DNA of 64,000 nucleotides from Planobispora longispora (GTDB lineage Bacteria; Actinomycetota; Actinomycetes; Streptosporangiales; Streptosporangiaceae). Made by a program: the position numbers and the translations under genes. Positions 17,048 to 25,648 of this stretch are shown piece by piece. The stretch lies in NCBI RefSeq assembly GCF_016863135.1, contig NZ_BOOH01000019.1, positions 1-64,000 of the forward strand, read 5' to 3'. The notes under the pieces are model-generated. The model made no database searches, had not been told where the DNA came from, and saw only the letters and a list, made by a program, of their open reading frames with translations. Each line of letters opens with the position of its first letter. Position 1 is the first letter of the stretch.

Positions 17048-19495
17048 TCACTCCGTCCGCAGCGCGTGGGCCAGGCTCAGCCGGGCGGCGGTCGCGGCGG
17101 GGCGGGCGGCGAGCAGGTTCATCGCCAGGAGCGTGACCGGGCCGATGAGCAGCAGCGCCCACGTGGGCACCGGGGGCACGTAGAACAGGGGCGTGTTCTC
17201 CGCGACGGCCTGCCACAGGACGCGCCCGAGGGCGAGACCGGTGGGCACGCCGAAGGCCAGGCCGATCACGGCGAGGGCGCCGGCCTGGGTGGCCACGCTC
17301 CACCGGGTCTGGGCGGGCGTCATGCCCAGCGCGCGGAGCACGGCGATGTCGTGGCGGCGGCGCCGTACGGCCGTCACCGACGTGTACCCGGCCGAGGCCA
17401 GGGCGAGGAGCGCGAGGAAGGCGCCGAGGGCGACGGGGAGCGCTCGGACGCCCTGGACCTCGGCGAGCTGTTTGGGCTTGAAGGACGACAACAATCCGAT
17501 GTGGTCGCCGCCGGGAAGGGCACCGACCGTCTGGCGGAGCCGGGCGGTCGCCGCCGTGACGTCCGCACCGGGCCGGAAGGAGACGAAGCCCATGCGGATC
17601 TCGAAGGACGCGAACAGACTGTCGTAGCCGGCGGGAGTTACCAGGACGCCTTCGGAATAGGTGTTGGACGGTCCTTCGGGGACGAATCCGATGCCCGAGA
17701 CCGTGAAGCCCCGGCCGCCCCGCGCGCCGGTGAGATGGATGCGCTCGCCGACATCGTCCTTGAGCACGCCGGTGTCCCTGAGCTTGCCGGCCGTGTCGAC
17801 GGCCAGCATGATCTCCTGGTCGGAGGCGGGCAGCCGTCCGATCTTGAGCTCGATCGGCGGGGGCGTGCCGACGGCCGTGTAGTCGTATACCGGGAACGTG
17901 AGGTCGCCGGACGCGGCGCTGAAAAAGCGCCGGTCCTCCACTCCCGCCACGTCCGGGTCGCGGGCCAGCGCCGCCAGCACCCGCTCGGCGGGCCCGCTCT
18001 GACCGTTGACCCCCAGGAAGACCAGGAGGTCGTGGGTCTGGCCGTACCGGGCGGGATTGCTCGCGGCGTCGCTCACCCCGGCGGAGAAGGTCAGCGCGGC
18101 CATCACCCCCGCGATGCCCGCGGTGGATCCGATCAGAGCCGAGCGCACCGGCAGGGCGGTACGGCCGTGCCCACGTTCCAGGGCCAGGCGGAGACCGACC
18201 AGGACCGGCACCGGCCAGCCCATCCGGCCGACGGCCGCGGCGACCGCCGAACGGCTGGACGTGCCCGCGGGCTTGGCGGTGACGGTGAGCCAGGCGTACC
18301 CGCCCGCGCCCGCGGCGACCACGACGGGGACCGCCACCAGACCCGCGAGCAGGACCGGCCAGTCCAGGTCGAGGCCCGGACGGGGTTCGAAGTTGGCCGC
18401 GACGCCGATCGGCGTCCATCGGGAGGCCAGAGCCGCCCCTATGACGCCGAGCACCGCGCCGAGCAGGGCGGCCGCCGACGGGCCGAGCGCGGCGGCGACC
18501 ACGGCCTGGCGGGGCGTGAGCCCGGCCGGGCCCAGGACCCGCAGCTCCGCGAGGGAGACGGCGACCAACCGGGCGGCGAACTGCCCGATCACCAGGGCGG
18601 CGGCCACCAGCGCGGACAGCCCGAACGCCAGCAGGGCGATCGCCTCGTACCGGACCAGCCGCTGATTGTGGCGGAGACCGTCGGCGAGGTTGTCCACCCG
18701 GATCTCCGGACGACCCGTGGCGGCCGCGAGCCGGCTGCGGAATTCGGCCAGGCCGCCCTCGCCGTCCTTCAGGCGAACCAAGGCGTTGGTGAATTTACTG
18801 CGCCGCGTCCCCAGGAAGTTGTCCTGATATTTCAGGAACAATCCCGGCGAGGGGATGGCGAAGCCCTCGCCGGTGGCGCTGCCGGATGTCTCACCGACGC
18901 GGTCGGCGAACCACGGCGAGCGGATGACCCCGACGATCCTCGCCGTGACGCGCGGGCCGTTCGCCCTGATCTGCGTGTTGCCGGTATTGGCCACGTCCGC
19001 CCGGAGATCGAGATCCGCCTCCTGCGGGGTGGCGAGGCGGATGACCACGGAGTCGCCGACGCCTTTGCCGTACCGCTCGACGAACCGGGCGGAGACCGCC
19101 ATCTCGTCGGCGCGGGCCGGGTCGGGCAGCCGGCCGGCGAGGAGCACCGGCCGTTCGACGTCCCGCCAGACGGATGGGTCGACAGGCGGTACCGAGTCCC
19201 AGCCGAGGTGGACGCCCTCGATGTACATGGCCGCGGCGACGAAGGGCGCGACCCCGAGGACCCCCGGAATCGCCCGGACCTCGTCCCAGTCGAACCCCGG
19301 ATCCTGGATCAGCACCTGAGCGTCCGCGGGCAGCGTGCCGGCGCGCAGCCGATCCAGGGCGCTCTCCCCGCGCCGCGATCCGGCCACCGCCGCCAGGACC
19401 GTGGCCAGGGAGAAGGCGACGAGCACGACCAGCGCGGCCAGGGACCGCCGGCGGCGGCGGAATTCGAGCCCCAGCCAGGCACGCGGGAACCTCAC
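17048..19495 (-). CDS. FtsX-like ABC transporter permease
   Basis: An 815-residue membrane protein from GTG 19495 with GGAGGAG ten bases upstream. The N-terminus (RFPRAWLGLEFRRRRRSLAALVVLVAF) holds the first membrane helix. A large extracellular MacB-like domain follows, then a central group of helices, a second extracellular domain and a C-terminal FtsX block with RRRRHDIAVLRALGMTPAQTRW. This ten-helix layout is typical of MacB/LolE-like permeases involved in export, lipoprotein handling or mechanotransmission. The usual ATPase partner is absent on either side, so it must pair with one encoded elsewhere or has been orphaned. It converges with the peptidase gene across the terminator. Confidence 0.83.
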   Translation of the reverse strand: MRFPRAWLGLEFRRRRRSLAALVVLVAFSLATVLAAVAGSRRGESALDRLRAGTLPADAQVLIQDPGFDWDEVRAIPGVLGVAPFVAAAMYIEGVHLGWDSVPPVDPSVWRDVERPVLLAGRLPDPARADEMAVSARFVERYGKGVGDSVVIRLATPQEADLDLRADVANTGNTQIRANGPRVTARIVGVIRSPWFADRVGETSGSATGEGFAIPSPGLFLKYQDNFLGTRRSKFTNALVRLKDGEGGLAEFRSRLAAATGRPEIRVDNLADGLRHNQRLVRYEAIALLAFGLSALVAAALVIGQFAARLVAVSLAELRVLGPAGLTPRQAVVAAALGPSAAALLGAVLGVIGAALASRWTPIGVAANFEPRPGLDLDWPVLLAGLVAVPVVVAAGAGGYAWLTVTAKPAGTSSRSAVAAAVGRMGWPVPVLVGLRLALERGHGRTALPVRSALIGSTAGIAGVMAALTFSAGVSDAASNPARYGQTHDLLVFLGVNGQSGPAERVLAALARDPDVAGVEDRRFFSAASGDLTFPVYDYTAVGTPPPIELKIGRLPASDQEIMLAVDTAGKLRDTGVLKDDVGERIHLTGARGGRGFTVSGIGFVPEGPSNTYSEGVLVTPAGYDSLFASFEIRMGFVSFRPGADVTAATARLRQTVGALPGGDHIGLLSSFKPKQLAEVQGVRALPVALGAFLALLALASAGYTSVTAVRRRRHDIAVLRALGMTPAQTRWSVATQAGALAVIGLAFGVPTGLALGRVLWQAVAENTPLFYVPPVPTWALLLIGPVTLLAMNLLAARPAATAARLSLAHALRTE

Positions 19496-19676
19496 GGGCC
19501 CAATCTCCTCCGGACCGGCGTGCCCCGCCAGGGTGCTAGCCCCCCTGAAGCGACGGGCAGGCGGTGGCGGCCACCCGGGAGTCACCGAACCCGCCCACCG
19601 CAACGTCCTGCGGGACCCGCCGCCTATCGTCCACCGATAACGACTCGCAACCGAGAGAATGCAAAGAGTATTCAAG

Positions 19677-19994
19677 ATGGTGCATCATGAACGCATGGAA
19701 GTCCGTCAGACCCCCGTCCCCTTGACCCAGCACGACCTGGAGTTCCTCGAGGCCGTCCGCACCCCCGGCAGTCCCGAGTACACAGTCGTGCGCCGCCTGG
19801 CGGGAGGTTCGCCGAAGCTGGAGAAATCCTCCGCCGTCGCGTTGCACGCCCTGATGAGCATCGCCCACAAAGCCGTCCTCGAAGAGGTCATGCTGGCCGG
19901 ATACGCCATGCTCGCCGCCGCGCAGACCGGCAAGGACCATGCCGCCCATCGGGCGGCGTGGCACCGGGCCGCCGAAGTGGCCGGCCGGGAATGA
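19677..19994 (+). CDS. putative antitoxin partner of the MazF-like toxin
   Basis: A 105-residue hydrophilic protein whose stop overlaps the ATG of the toxin gene (ATGA), the usual order for type II toxin-antitoxin pairs. It contains helical stretches such as LTQHDLEFLEAVR and a C-terminal AHRAAWHRAAEVAGRE. I see no ribbon-helix-helix, AbrB or HTH signature, so it would be an unusual antitoxin. In-frame ATGs at 19659, 19677 and 19695 are all possible starts. An imperfect palindrome ATGGTGCATCAT covers 19677-19688 and could be an autoregulatory operator. Confidence 0.5.
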   Translation: MVHHERMEVRQTPVPLTQHDLEFLEAVRTPGSPEYTVVRRLAGGSPKLEKSSAVALHALMSIAHKAVLEEVMLAGYAMLAAAQTGKDHAAHRAAWHRAAEVAGRE

Positions 19995-20320
19995 CGCCCG
20001 GCCATGAATGGCCGCTCCGCGGCCGTGTCTATATGACCGACCTCCGCGGGGAGCGGGGTGAGAAGCCGTACCTCATCGTGAGCAACAACGCCCGCAACCG
20101 GATCCTGCCGAGCTATCTCGCCGTACGGATCACCACCTCGCAGACGCCCCCGCTTCCCAGCATCGTCGAGATGGCGCCCGAAGATCCCGTGCCCGGGCGC
20201 GCGCTCTGCGACGACATCGTGATCCTCTTCCCCGAGGACCTCCGGCGCGACCTCGGGACACTCAGCCTGGAGACGATGACGCGCATCGGGCGCGGGCTGC
20301 AGCACGCGCTCGCCCTGTGA
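19991..20320 (+). CDS. MazF/PemK-type mRNA interferase toxin
   Basis: A 109-residue protein of the PemK/MazF fold. GRVYMTDLRGERGEKPYLIVSNNARNR is the first strand with the RNA-cleavage loop, LAVRITTS the second, and PGRALCDDIVILFPEDL plus LGTLSLETMTRIGRGLQHAL the C-terminal half. MazF enzymes cut single-stranded RNA at short motifs and are held inactive by the upstream antitoxin. The ATGA overlap with the preceding gene supports the pair. Catalytic activity is inferred from the fold only. Confidence 0.72.
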   Translation: MTPGHEWPLRGRVYMTDLRGERGEKPYLIVSNNARNRILPSYLAVRITTSQTPPLPSIVEMAPEDPVPGRALCDDIVILFPEDLRRDLGTLSLETMTRIGRGLQHALAL

Positions 20321-20608
20321 CACGGCGGCTCCCGCGAGGGCGATGACGACCGGCGCCGCCGCCATGGGCGGTGTCCGCGCGGCAACCCGACGCGTCTTCA
20401 CCGGAGAGGCGAAGAGCACCCTGGAGCGGGTCCGCCGGAGATACCGCGGTGGATTGACCCCCGCCGGGGACATACCGCGGAAAGTGGAGAACGATCTTCA
20501 ATCTCGGGGTTGACGTCTACCGTGCGGCAGCGCATTAGCCTCGGTCGCGATGCAGACACGTCGAGGCTGCGAAGAGGCGGCAGGCGCCGCCGAGCCGGAA
20601 GGGGTGCC

Positions 20609-21196
20609 ATGAAGAAGATCTCGATCCTGCTCGGGGCGGCACTGCTCACGGCGGGTTGCCAGTTCTCCCCGGGTTCCTCGCCCAGCGCTTCCGGCCCGCC
20701 CGCCCAGGCCGCGTCGAGCCAGCCGCCGTCCCAGCCGCCGTCCCAGCCCCCGCCCTCACCGTCGGCGGCGGCGGCGAGCCTCCCGGCCGAGCAGGTCATC
20801 GGCAGCCGGGAGATCACCGGGAACAACTGGTACAAGGTCCGCATCGACCTGTACTCCATCCAGCGACAGGAAAAGCTGATCACCGTCAACTTCGCGGCGA
20901 CCGTGCTGGAGCACGATCGCGCCAGCGGATGGGACGTGGGGAGCGCGTTCTCCGCCGTTCCCTCCGACGTGCCCACGGTGGACGGCGTCTATCTCGTGGA
21001 CACCAAGAACGCCAGGAAGCATCTGGTGGCCACGGACGCCGAGGGCAAGTGCCTGTGCAGCTCCGGCCTCGTGGAGATCGACACGGATCGGACGATCGTG
21101 TTCTCCGCCACGTTCGCCGCCCCTCCGGCGGATGTCGGCACGATGGACGTGTTCATTCCGCAGGCGGGGACGTTCAAGAATGTTCCGCTCGGTTAG
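20609..21196 (+). CDS. lipoprotein with Pro/Ser/Gln-rich linker
   Basis: A 195-residue protein with a lipoprotein signal (KKISILLGAALLTAGC, Cys17 as the predicted lipidation site) and a purine-rich GGAAGGGG before the ATG. Residues of about 20-55 are a low-complexity linker built from SQPPSQPP repeats. The C-terminal domain (about 60-195) is beta-rich, with NNWYKVRIDLYSIQRQ and a Cys pair KCLCSSG. It resembles no family I can name. It overlaps the next gene by 17 bp; that gene encodes an OmpA-like domain, so the two proteins probably act together at the cell envelope. Confidence 0.7.
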   Translation: MKKISILLGAALLTAGCQFSPGSSPSASGPPAQAASSQPPSQPPSQPPPSPSAAAASLPAEQVIGSREITGNNWYKVRIDLYSIQRQEKLITVNFAATVLEHDRASGWDVGSAFSAVPSDVPTVDGVYLVDTKNARKHLVATDAEGKCLCSSGLVEIDTDRTIVFSATFAAPPADVGTMDVFIPQAGTFKNVPLG

Positions 21197-21755
21197 CGCC
21201 GCACTGGCCGCACTGGCCGTCGCCGCGCCCTCTCCCGCCCCCACCCAGGACCCCGGCCCCGCGCCGGGACCGCCGGCGCGGGCGCCCATCGTCGAAATCC
21301 GCGCGCCCGTGGTCGACATCGAGCTCCGCGTCAGCGACCTGGAGGAGTCGATCATCGACGCGGACACCCCCGCCAGGAGCAGGATCACGATGGCGGCCGA
21401 CATCCTGTTCGCCTTCGACAGGGCCACGCTCACGGCGAGGGCCGACAAGCAGCTGGCCCGGGCCGCCGCCACGCTCAAGCAGGAGGCGGGCGGCAAGCGG
21501 GTCCAGATCGACGGCCACACCGACGCCCGGGGCGAGGACGCCTACAACCTCGCCCTCTCCCTCAGACGCGCGAAGGCGGTGGAGCGAGCGCTCGCTCCGC
21601 TGGTGGAGGGGTCGGGCATCACCTTCACCGTCAAGGGCCACGGCGCCGCCGTCCCGGTCGCGGCCAACACGGCGCCCAACGAGTACGGCCAGATCGTCGA
21701 CAACCCGAAGGGCCGCGCGAAGAACCGGCGCGTGGAGATCACCTTCTCCCGCTGA
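21180..21755 (+). CDS. OmpA-family peptidoglycan-binding protein
   Basis: A 191-residue protein with a short N-terminal hydrophobic segment (FRSVSAALAALAVAAP) and a Pro-rich linker. Its C-terminal OmpA-like domain begins at ILFAFDRATL and includes QIDGHTDARGEDAYNLALSLRRAKAV and ends NRRVEITF. The conserved Asp and Arg that hold diaminopimelate (in GHTDA and LSLRRA) are present. Such domains anchor proteins to peptidoglycan. Its ATG lies within the end of the preceding lipoprotein gene, suggesting translational coupling. Confidence 0.83.
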   Translation: MFRSVSAALAALAVAAPSPAPTQDPGPAPGPPARAPIVEIRAPVVDIELRVSDLEESIIDADTPARSRITMAADILFAFDRATLTARADKQLARAAATLKQEAGGKRVQIDGHTDARGEDAYNLALSLRRAKAVERALAPLVEGSGITFTVKGHGAAVPVAANTAPNEYGQIVDNPKGRAKNRRVEITFSR

Positions 21756-21854
21756 GGACCCGCGCGCCCCGGCCCCGGAGAAGGAACTCCGGCCCCCGGA
21801 GGAGACACCCCGGCGCGCCCCGCCCGGTCGCGCGCTCGCGGGCTCGCGGGCGCG

Positions 21855-23591
21855 TCAGACGGGGTCGGGGGTGGCGACGGGGACGATCTCGGGGGCGCCC
21901 AGCCGGATGGCGTCGGCCTCGTGGTCGGTGTCCTGCTCCTGGGAGAGGCGCTCGGCCTCGATGCGCTTGGTGTAGTACTCCACCTCGCGTTTGACCTGCT
22001 CGGCGTCCCAGCTCAGCGGTCCGGCCATCAGCTCGGCGACCTCCTCCGCCACGGCCAGGCCCCGGTGGAAGGTCTCGATGGAGATGTGGGTGCGCCGGGC
22101 CAGCACGTCGTTGAGGTGGCGGGCGCCCTCGTGGGTGGCGGCGTAGACGACCTCGGCGCGCAGGTGGTCGTCGGCCCCGGAGAGCGGGCAGGCGAGCGAC
22201 GGGTCCCGCTCGATCAGCGTCAGCACTTCGTCGATCATGGAGCCGTACCGCTGGAGGAGGTGCTCGATCCGCGCCACGTGCAGCCCGGACGCCTGGGCCA
22301 GCCGCTGGCGGGAGTTCCACAACGCCTGGTACCCCTCCGCCCCGGCGAGCGGGATCCGGTCGGTGCACGAGGGCGGGACCCGCTGGTCCAGGCCGTGCGC
22401 CACGGCGTCCACCGCGTCGCGCGCCATGACCCGGTAGGTGGTGTACTTCCCTCCGGCGATCATGACCAGCCCGGGCACCGGATGGGCCACCACGTGCTCG
22501 CGGGAGAGCTTGGAGGTCTCCTCCGACTCCCCGGCCAGCAGCGGCCGGAGCCCGGCGTAGACGCCTTCGACGTCGTCGCGGGTGAGCGGGACCGACAGCA
22601 CCTGGTTCACGTGCTCCAGCACGTAGTCGATGTCGGAGCGGGAGGCCGCGGGGTGGGCCCGGTCGAGATTCCAGCGGGTGTCGGTGGTCCCGATGATCCA
22701 GTGGCGGCCCCAGGGGATCACGAACAGCACCGACTTCTCCGTGCGGAGGATGATCCCGGTGAGGGAGTGGATGCGGTCACGCGGCACCACCAGGTGAACG
22801 CCCTTGGAGGCGCGCACGTGGATCTGGCCCCGCCCGCCGACCAGCTCCTGGATGTCGTCGGTCCAGACACCGGTGGCGTTGACCACCTGCCGCGCCCGCA
22901 CCTGCCGCTCGGTCCCGGTCTCCAGGTCGCGCACCCGGACCCCGGTGACCCGCTCGCCCTCCCGCAGGAAGCCCACCACCTGCGCCCGCGAGGCGACGTG
23001 CGCCCCGTAGGTGGCGGCGGTGCGCAGCACGGTCATCACGTAGCGGGCGTCGTCGACCTGGGCGTCCCAGTACTGGACCGCCCCGGAGAAGGCGGTACGG
23101 CGCAGCGCCGGGGCCAGCCGCAGCGCCCGCGTGCGGGACAGGTGCCGGTGGCCGGGCACGCCGCGGGTGAACCCGAAGGAGAAGCCGAGCGAGTCGTACA
23201 TCACCAGTCCGGCGCCGACGTAGGGCCGCTCCCAGCCGAGGTGGGTGAGCGGGAACAGGAACGGCACCGGCCGCACGAGGTGCGGGGCGATCCGCTGCAG
23301 CAGCAGGGCGCGCTCCTGCAGCGCCTCCCTGACCAGGTCGAAGTTGAGCTGCTCCAGATAGCGCAGCCCGCCGTGGATCAGCTTCGAGGACCGGGACGAG
23401 GTGCCCGAGGCGAAGTCGCGCGCCTCCAGCAGCCCGACGCTCAGCCCGCGCGTCGCCGCGTCGAGCGCGACCCCGGCGCCCACGATCCCGCCCCCGATCA
23501 CCACCAGGTCGAGCTCCTGGGCGGCCATCTGCTCCAGTGCGGTGGACCGCTCGGCAGGACCAAGCCGTGCGGTGCCCATTCGCGCCGTCAT
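21855..23591 (-). CDS. glpD: glycerol-3-phosphate dehydrogenase
   Basis: A 578-residue FAD-dependent dehydrogenase that oxidises glycerol 3-phosphate to dihydroxyacetone phosphate at the membrane. The dinucleotide motif VVIGGGIVGAG (residues 30-40) is followed by SSRSSKLIHGGLRYLE, the GlpD family signature. FVIPWGRHWIIGTTDT, GLRPLL and GGKYTTYRVMA are further family blocks. The start ATG has GGGGAGAG six bases upstream. The C-terminal domain includes YAATHEGARHLNDVLARRTHISIE. It is transcribed away from the DeoR regulator's upstream region; a 14-bp inverted repeat about 105 bp before it may be its operator. No glycerol kinase or facilitator is nearby. Confidence 0.93.
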   Translation of the reverse strand: MTARMGTARLGPAERSTALEQMAAQELDLVVIGGGIVGAGVALDAATRGLSVGLLEARDFASGTSSRSSKLIHGGLRYLEQLNFDLVREALQERALLLQRIAPHLVRPVPFLFPLTHLGWERPYVGAGLVMYDSLGFSFGFTRGVPGHRHLSRTRALRLAPALRRTAFSGAVQYWDAQVDDARYVMTVLRTAATYGAHVASRAQVVGFLREGERVTGVRVRDLETGTERQVRARQVVNATGVWTDDIQELVGGRGQIHVRASKGVHLVVPRDRIHSLTGIILRTEKSVLFVIPWGRHWIIGTTDTRWNLDRAHPAASRSDIDYVLEHVNQVLSVPLTRDDVEGVYAGLRPLLAGESEETSKLSREHVVAHPVPGLVMIAGGKYTTYRVMARDAVDAVAHGLDQRVPPSCTDRIPLAGAEGYQALWNSRQRLAQASGLHVARIEHLLQRYGSMIDEVLTLIERDPSLACPLSGADDHLRAEVVYAATHEGARHLNDVLARRTHISIETFHRGLAVAEEVAELMAGPLSWDAEQVKREVEYYTKRIEAERLSQEQDTDHEADAIRLGAPEIVPVATPDPV

Positions 23592-23694
23592 GTTGACTCT
23601 CCCCGAGATGCGCCGGTCATTCTGTGCGAGATCCGGTCCCGGCCGGGGCCGGGAGCGGGACCCTGGAGTATCTACCCTTTCACGCCGAACGTCA

Positions 23695-23708
23695 CTACTC
23701 ACGAGTAG
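23695..23708. promoter_or_regulatory. inverted repeat upstream of glpD
   Basis: CTACTC, two bases, then GAGTAG: a perfect 6-2-6 inverted repeat about 105 bp upstream of the glpD start. It could be an operator for a repressor. The DeoR protein encoded just upstream is a candidate, but its likelier target is the amino-sugar operon it diverges from. Confidence 0.4.
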
Positions 23709-23852
23709 CGGGCGCGGACGAGATTCCCGCCACACCCGGCCTCACCCGGCAGCTCCCCCACCCCGTCGCGTCCCGCCGCTCCCGTCCCCGTCGCCCCCCG
23801 GGCGTCTCGCGTCCGCCCGCAGGATCAGCCGGCCGCCGGATCGCCCGGCCGG

Positions 23853-24623
23853 TCAGGCGCGGACGACCTTGACTCCCGCGTCGGTGAAACGGGCGGCGGC
23901 CTCCTCGGAGAGGCTCTCATCCGTGATCAGGGTGCCGAAGGCGTCGAGGGAGCAGATGCGCGCGAAGGCGCGGCGGCCGATCTTGGAGGCGTCGGCGACC
24001 ACGATCACCTCGGCGGCGCGGCTGATCAGCAGGTTGTTGACGCTCGCCTCGCCCTCGTGATGGGCGAAGGCGCCCGCCTCGGCGTCGATCGCGTCCACCC
24101 CCAGGAACGCGACGTCCAGCGTGACCTGCTCCAGCACCGGCGCGGCCAGCGGCCCGATCAGCTCGTAGGACTGCGGCCTGGCCACCCCTCCGGTCAGGAC
24201 GATCTTCACGTGCTGGCGGACCGTCAGCTCCGCGGCGATGTTCAGCGCGTTGGTGACGATGGTGAAACCGATCTCGGGATCCGCCCGGATCGCCAGGGCG
24301 CGGGCGACCTCCGAGGTGGTCGTGCCGCCGTTCATGCCGACGATCGCGCCGGGCGTCACCAGCTCGGCGGCGGCCTCGGCGATGCGCTGCTTCTCCCCCG
24401 CGTGCCGGGCGGTCTTGTACCGCAGCGGCAGGTCGTAGCTCACGCTCTGCGCGACGGCCCCGCCGCGCGTGCGCATGAGCATCTGCTGCTGGGCGAGCTG
24501 GTCGAAGTCGCGCCGGATCGTGGCCGTGGAGACGTCCAGCGACTCGGCGGCCCGCTCGACCGTCAGCCGGCCCTCCTGAGCGAGCAGTTCGAGGATCGCG
24601 TTCCATCGTTCGTATCGGCTCAC
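23853..24623 (-). CDS. DeoR-family transcriptional repressor
   Basis: A 256-residue DeoR regulator from GTG 24623. The N-terminal winged helix reads LTVERAAESLDVSTATIRRDFDQLAQQQMLMRTRGGAV, matching the family signature. The C-terminal sugar-phosphate sensor domain has GMNGGTTTSEVARAL, IVTNALNIAAEL, LTGGVARPQSYELIGPLA and VVADASKIGRRAFA. It diverges from the amino-sugar operon beginning at 24726, in the typical arrangement of AgaR-type repressors that release DNA when a sugar phosphate binds. Target and ligand are inferred from position. A TTG at 24653 is an alternative start. Confidence 0.88.
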   Translation of the reverse strand: MSRYERWNAILELLAQEGRLTVERAAESLDVSTATIRRDFDQLAQQQMLMRTRGGAVAQSVSYDLPLRYKTARHAGEKQRIAEAAAELVTPGAIVGMNGGTTTSEVARALAIRADPEIGFTIVTNALNIAAELTVRQHVKIVLTGGVARPQSYELIGPLAAPVLEQVTLDVAFLGVDAIDAEAGAFAHHEGEASVNNLLISRAAEVIVVADASKIGRRAFARICSLDAFGTLITDESLSEEAAARFTDAGVKVVRA

Positions 24624-24725
24624 GGGGAACAGATTGACACAACGATCAACCAAAACCTACCGATGCACAGTTATGCTCATTTTTGCTATAAATCAGTCAT
24701 AAACAAACCACGTAGGAGGCTCGCC
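24624..24725. promoter_or_regulatory. divergent promoter region of DeoR gene and amino-sugar operon
   Basis: About 100 bp, much richer in A+T than its surroundings, with GCTCATTTTTGCTATAAATC and CATAAACAAACC. It separates the divergent DeoR gene and the SIS-domain gene and should contain both promoters and the repressor sites. AGGAGG at about 24715-24720 serves the operon's first gene. Confidence 0.6.
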
Positions 24726-25619
24726 GTGATCACCCACACCGAGACAGAGATCGCGTCGCAGCCCGCCTGCTGGCGGCGCGCCGTCGGCGAGACCCTCGGC
24801 GATGTCCCGGCCGACGCCCTCCCCCGGCCCGGAGAGCGGGTGGCCGTGGTCGGCTGCGGCACCTCCTGGTTCATCGCCCAGACGTACGCCGTGCTCCGCG
24901 AGCGCGCGGGCCACGGCGAGACGGACGCCTTCGCCGCGTCCGAGGCGCCCGCGGGCCGCTCCTACGACCGGGTGCTCGCGCTGACCCGCTCCGGCACCAC
25001 CACCGAGGTGCTGGACCTGCTCAAGAGCCTCAAGAGCGCCGCCGTCCGGACCACCGCGATCACCGCGGACCCGGACACCCCGGTCATGACCCTGGCCGAC
25101 CGGGCCGTCGTCCTCGGCTTCGCCGACGAGAAGTCGGTCGTGCAGACCCGGTTCGCCACCACTCAGCTGGCCCTGCTCCGCGCCCACCTCGGCGAGGACC
25201 TGACCGGCGCGATCGCCGACGCCGAGCGCGCGATCGCCGAGCCCCTCTCCCCGGAACCTCTGTCCGCCGAGCAGTTCACGTTCCTGGGCAGCGGCTGGTC
25301 GTACGGCCTGGCCCTGGAAGCCGGGCTGAAGATGCGCGAGGCCTGCCGCGCCTGGACCGAGGCGTATCCCGCGATGGAGTACCGCCACGGCCCCATCAGC
25401 ATCGCCGGGCCCGGCCGGATCACCTGGATGCTCGGCGAGGCCCCCGAGGGACTGCGCGACGAGGTCGAGGCCACCGGCGGCACGTTCCTGCACAGCCCGC
25501 TGGACCCGATGGCCGAGCTGGTGAGGGTCCAGCGGGTGGCCGTGGCCCGGGCGCTGGCCCGGGGCCTCAACCCGGACGAGCCGCGCCACCTGACCCGATC
25601 GGTGATCCTCTCCTCATAG
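24726..25619 (+). CDS. SIS-domain sugar isomerase/deaminase, AgaS-like
   Basis: A 297-residue protein with two SIS domains, from GTG 24726 behind AGGAGG. The first domain has VVGCGTSWFIAQTYAVL and LTRSGTTTEVLDLLKS. The second has LGSGWSYGLALEAGLKMREACRAWTEAYPAMEYRHGP, which is close to GlmS and AgaS. AgaS-type enzymes deaminate/isomerise galactosamine 6-phosphate to tagatose 6-phosphate. The downstream kinase and class II aldolase fit that route, though a glucosamine 6-phosphate role cannot be excluded. It is the first gene of the operon facing the DeoR repressor. Confidence 0.78.
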   Translation: MITHTETEIASQPACWRRAVGETLGDVPADALPRPGERVAVVGCGTSWFIAQTYAVLRERAGHGETDAFAASEAPAGRSYDRVLALTRSGTTTEVLDLLKSLKSAAVRTTAITADPDTPVMTLADRAVVLGFADEKSVVQTRFATTQLALLRAHLGEDLTGAIADAERAIAEPLSPEPLSAEQFTFLGSGWSYGLALEAGLKMREACRAWTEAYPAMEYRHGPISIAGPGRITWMLGEAPEGLRDEVEATGGTFLHSPLDPMAELVRVQRVAVARALARGLNPDEPRHLTRSVILSS

Positions 25620-25648
25620 GTCCTTCCGGGAGAGGAGAGGATTGTGCC

